NCBI RefSeq assembly: GCF_014199415.1
Contig: NZ_JACIJN010000003.1
Location: 124,001-188,000, forward strand
Length of the DNA: 64,000 bases
DNA from: Sphingomonas endophytica
GTDB lineage: Bacteria; Pseudomonadota; Alphaproteobacteria; Sphingomonadales; Sphingomonadaceae
Reading direction: 5' to 3'
Shown: positions 61,607-64,000 of the stretch, in pieces
How positions within the stretch are numbered: the stretch's first letter is position 1
Layout of the letters: each line of letters begins with the position of its first letter
Program-made: the position numbers and the translations under genes
Notes under the pieces: model-generated
What the model was told of the DNA's origin: nothing
The model's input: only the letters and a program-made list of their open reading frames with translations
Databases searched by the model: none

Positions 61607-63922
61607 ATGCGCCGTCCCTGCGCGACCGCGATTGCGGCCATTTCAATGACTTGCCTCGCGACGCCCGGCGCCGCGCAGTCACTGTTGCCGCTGCCGCAGA
61701 AGCTGGTGCCCGGCGCGGGCAGCGTGACCATCGCCGACGGCGCGACCGTCAGCGCTCCCGCCCCCGCCACGGCCGCCGCGCGGCTGCTCGTCGAACATGT
61801 CCGCACCGCGCGCGGGCTGCGCCTCACCGTCACCGATGCCGCGGCGCGGATCCGCTTCGAGCAGGATGCGGGCATCACCGGCGCCGAAGCCTATCGGCTG
61901 ATCGCCGCGCGTGACGGCATCCGGATCCGCGCGAACACCCCCGCCGGCTTCGTCCACGGCGCGATGACGCTCGTGCAATTGCTCAGCCCCGACGCGCGCA
62001 CCGGCCAGCCGGTGCAAGTCGCGGCGATGACGATCGACGATGCGCCGCGCTTCGGCTGGCGCGGGTTGATGATCGACCCGGCGCGGCATTTCCTGCCGAT
62101 GCCCGACCTGCGGCGGGTCGTCGACCAGATGGCGGCGGTGAAGCTCAACACGCTGCACCTGCACCTGACCGACGATCAGGGCTGGCGGTTCGAGGTGAAG
62201 CGCTATCCCAAGCTGACCGAGACCGGCGCATGGCGCACCCCGCCCTCGACCGGCGGTCCCGCGCCGACGACGCGGGTCGGCGGTTTCTACACGCAGGACG
62301 AATTGCGCGCGCTCGTCGCCTATGCCGGCGAACGCGGGATCACGATCGTCCCCGAGATCGACCTTCCCGGCCATGCCACCGCCCTGGTCGCGACCTATCC
62401 CGAGCTGGGGATCCTCGGCGACCGTCCGCCGGTCGGCAACCGCTGGGGGATCGAGCCTTACCTGTTCAACCCGGGGCCGAAGGGCATCGCGTTCGTCAAG
62501 GAAGTGCTCGACGAGCTGACCGATGTCTTCCCCGGCACCTACGTCCATCTCGGCGGCGACGAGGCGCTCAAGGACCAGTGGCAGCGCAGCCCGGTGGTGC
62601 AGGCGCAGATCAAGGCGCTCGGCCTCAAGGACGAGGATGCGCTGCAAAGCTGGATGATCGACCAGTTCGGCACCTACCTCCAGAGCAAGGGCCGCCGGCT
62701 GATCGGCTGGGACGAGATCCTCGAGGGCGGGCTGCCCGCCTCGGCATCGGTGATGTCGTGGCGCGGCGAGCAGGGCGCGGTCGCCGCCGCCAATCTGGGC
62801 CATGACGTGGTGCTGTCGCCGGGGACGCCGCTGTACCTCGATCGCGTGCAGAGCAACCTGCCCACCGAGGTGCCGGGGCAGAATGTCGTCAGCTCGCTGG
62901 TCGACGTCTACGCTTATGATCCGATGCCCGCCGGTATCCCCGCCGACCGTGCGCATCATGTGCTCGGCGCGCAGGGCAATGCGTGGAGCGAATATATGGT
63001 CACGCCCGCGGAGGTGGAGTTCCACCTGTTCCCGCGCGCGGCGGCAATCGCCGAGATCACCTGGTCGGCGAAGGACCGGCGCGACCTCGCCGGCTTCCTG
63101 CCGCGCGTGCAACGCCAGGCGGCGCGCTGGACGAACGGCGGCGTCACCGTCGCCGACAGCGCGTTCGCGGTCGACTTCGCCGTGACCGGCACGCGCGGGG
63201 CGGCGCTGCGCGCGAACCGCGTCCCGCTGACGCTCGCCACGCAGGCGGGATACGGTACGATCCGCTACACCACCGACGGCAGCGTGCCGACAGCGCGGTC
63301 GCGCGCCTATCGCGCGCCGCTGTCGCTGACACCGGGTGTGACGGTGCGCGCCGCCGCCTTCGACGCTGCCGGGCTGCCGACCGCCGCGGTGCGCCAGTTC
63401 GACACCGCGCGCGCCGCGCTGCTCCGGCGCGGCAGCAACGATCTTGCGCCGTGCGGGACCGGGCCGTTCGGGCTGCGTGTGCCGCTGACCCCGGACGCGC
63501 CTGAGGCGTCGCCGGCGTTCAACCTCAACCTGTTCAACACCTGCGCGGTCTATCCAGCCGCGCCGCTCGACGTCGCAGGCGGGTACCGGGTCGAGGTGGT
63601 GCGGCTGGCGCGCAACTGGGCGCTCGGGCATGACGGCGGCAAGCTACGCCAGCATTATGCGGTGTCGCCGCATGGCGAGTTGCTGGTCCAGTTCGGCTGT
63701 GCGGCGGCGACCAAAGCGCAGGACGCCGGCGACAAGACCGCAAAGCCGGTCGCGATCGGGGCGTTTCCGCTGCCCGATCCGGCCAGCGCGCCGCAACGCT
63801 TCACCTTCGAAGGCACGCTGCCGAAAACGACCGGGGATCAGGATATTTGTTTTCAGTTCACCTCGCCGGTCAGCGACCCGTATTACGCCGTCGCCAGCGT
63901 TCAGTTGACGGAGCGCCGTTGA
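61607..63922 (+). CDS. β-N-acetylhexosaminidase, GH20 family
   Basis: This exported enzyme releases terminal GlcNAc from chitooligosaccharides or N-glycans. The 771-residue product has a signal peptide, an N-terminal GH20b domain (LLPLPQKLVPGAGSVTIADG), and a GH20 TIM barrel (FGWRGLMIDPARHFLPM, LHLHLTDDQGWRFEV, VPEIDLPGHATA). The catalytic pair is D318-E319 in VHLGGDEALKDQW; the Asp positions the acetamido group and the Glu is the acid. A chitobiase-type C-terminal domain follows (TIRYTTDGSVPTARS), then about 170 residues that I do not recognise. The start at 61607 follows AAGGAG. The stop overlaps the next gene (TGATG). Confidence 0.94.
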   Translation: MRRPCATAIAAISMTCLATPGAAQSLLPLPQKLVPGAGSVTIADGATVSAPAPATAAARLLVEHVRTARGLRLTVTDAAARIRFEQDAGITGAEAYRLIAARDGIRIRANTPAGFVHGAMTLVQLLSPDARTGQPVQVAAMTIDDAPRFGWRGLMIDPARHFLPMPDLRRVVDQMAAVKLNTLHLHLTDDQGWRFEVKRYPKLTETGAWRTPPSTGGPAPTTRVGGFYTQDELRALVAYAGERGITIVPEIDLPGHATALVATYPELGILGDRPPVGNRWGIEPYLFNPGPKGIAFVKEVLDELTDVFPGTYVHLGGDEALKDQWQRSPVVQAQIKALGLKDEDALQSWMIDQFGTYLQSKGRRLIGWDEILEGGLPASASVMSWRGEQGAVAAANLGHDVVLSPGTPLYLDRVQSNLPTEVPGQNVVSSLVDVYAYDPMPAGIPADRAHHVLGAQGNAWSEYMVTPAEVEFHLFPRAAAIAEITWSAKDRRDLAGFLPRVQRQAARWTNGGVTVADSAFAVDFAVTGTRGAALRANRVPLTLATQAGYGTIRYTTDGSVPTARSRAYRAPLSLTPGVTVRAAAFDAAGLPTAAVRQFDTARAALLRRGSNDLAPCGTGPFGLRVPLTPDAPEASPAFNLNLFNTCAVYPAAPLDVAGGYRVEVVRLARNWALGHDGGKLRQHYAVSPHGELLVQFGCAAATKAQDAGDKTAKPVAIGAFPLPDPASAPQRFTFEGTLPKTTGDQDICFQFTSPVSDPYYAVASVQLTERR

Positions 63923-64000
63923 TGCGGTGGCTGGCCGTGCCGTTGCTGCTCGCCTCGACGGCGGCGGTGGCGGCACCGAAGACGGTGACCCCGCTCGATC
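63922..64000 (+). CDS. N-terminus of an exported protein, cut by the window edge
   Basis: The first 26 codons are present. They encode a signal peptide (MRWLAVPLLLASTAAVAAP) followed by KTVTPLD. The start overlaps the hexosaminidase stop by one base, so it is the next gene of that operon and probably another periplasmic protein of GlcNAc-glycan breakdown. The family cannot be told from so little sequence. Confidence 0.75.
   Translation, partial: MRWLAVPLLLASTAAVAAPKTVTPLD

Overview
This 64 kb window is GC-rich, gene-dense chromosomal DNA of an alphaproteobacterium, most probably Sphingomonas or a close relative. The signs are two large TonB-dependent receptors (one of the Xanthomonas/Caulobacter type), the TamA/TamB pair, a HWE-type bacteriophytochrome kinase, an NDUFAF5-like methyltransferase, DUF1178 next to a glutaredoxin, and dispersed palindromic repeats between operons. 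I see no tRNA, rRNA, IS element, prophage or CRISPR array. Nearly all DNA is coding, with many 1-4 base stop/start overlaps that mark operons.

Layout. 0.3-2.5 kb: pyrB and a dihydroorotase-like partner without catalytic residues. 2.6-6.0 kb: a ParA ATPase with a TPR lipoprotein, then serB and miaA, divergent genes whose start codons overlap. 6.1-9.7 kb: ilvB-ilvN-ilvC, separated by palindromic repeats. 9.9-12.3 kb: a TonB-like protein, YceI, an exported unknown and a BLUF blue-light sensor. 12.35-14.8 kb: leuA preceded by an unannotated leucine-rich leader peptide and a strong hairpin, with a HAD phosphatase. 15-17.3 kb: DUF1178, glutaredoxin, ComF and a methyltransferase. 17.3-21.4 kb: a signalling operon (EAL protein, TPR histidine kinase, response regulator). 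21.9-28.4 kb: tamA-tamB. 28.5-30.5 kb: an acyl-CoA dehydrogenase and a crotonase-fold protein. 30.5-36.7 kb: a complete RND efflux operon. 36.7-42.9 kb: phasin, exported unknown, cyclophilin, M20 amidohydrolase, heme oxygenase, bacteriophytochrome and PilZ. 43-46 kb: an orphan [2Fe-2S] subunit, an L,D-transpeptidase, small envelope proteins and a microprotein.

46-64 kb is a complete N-acetylglucosamine (GlcNAc) utilisation locus: two TonB receptors, a Tat-type glycosylasparaginase, CutC, a SIS-type glucosamine-6-phosphate deaminase, NagA, an EIIA-HPr-EI fusion, the GlcNAc EIICB permease, a GntR/UTRA regulator, a GH20 hexosaminidase and the start of another exported protein. Inferred flow: receptors import GlcNAc-bearing glycans or glyco-asparagine; the asparaginase and hexosaminidase release GlcNAc in the periplasm; NagF/NagE phosphorylate it on entry; NagA and the deaminase deliver fructose-6-phosphate. 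An 18-bp motif, AATACC-N5-AGAACC, recurs in the control regions of this locus and is proposed as its operator.

The observations most worth checking are the leucine leader upstream of leuA, the shared operator of the GlcNAc regulon, two SD-preceded microproteins (17 and 33 aa), the inactive dihydroorotase partner of PyrB, and the duplicated EIIB domain of NagE with its phospho-cysteine replaced by histidine.
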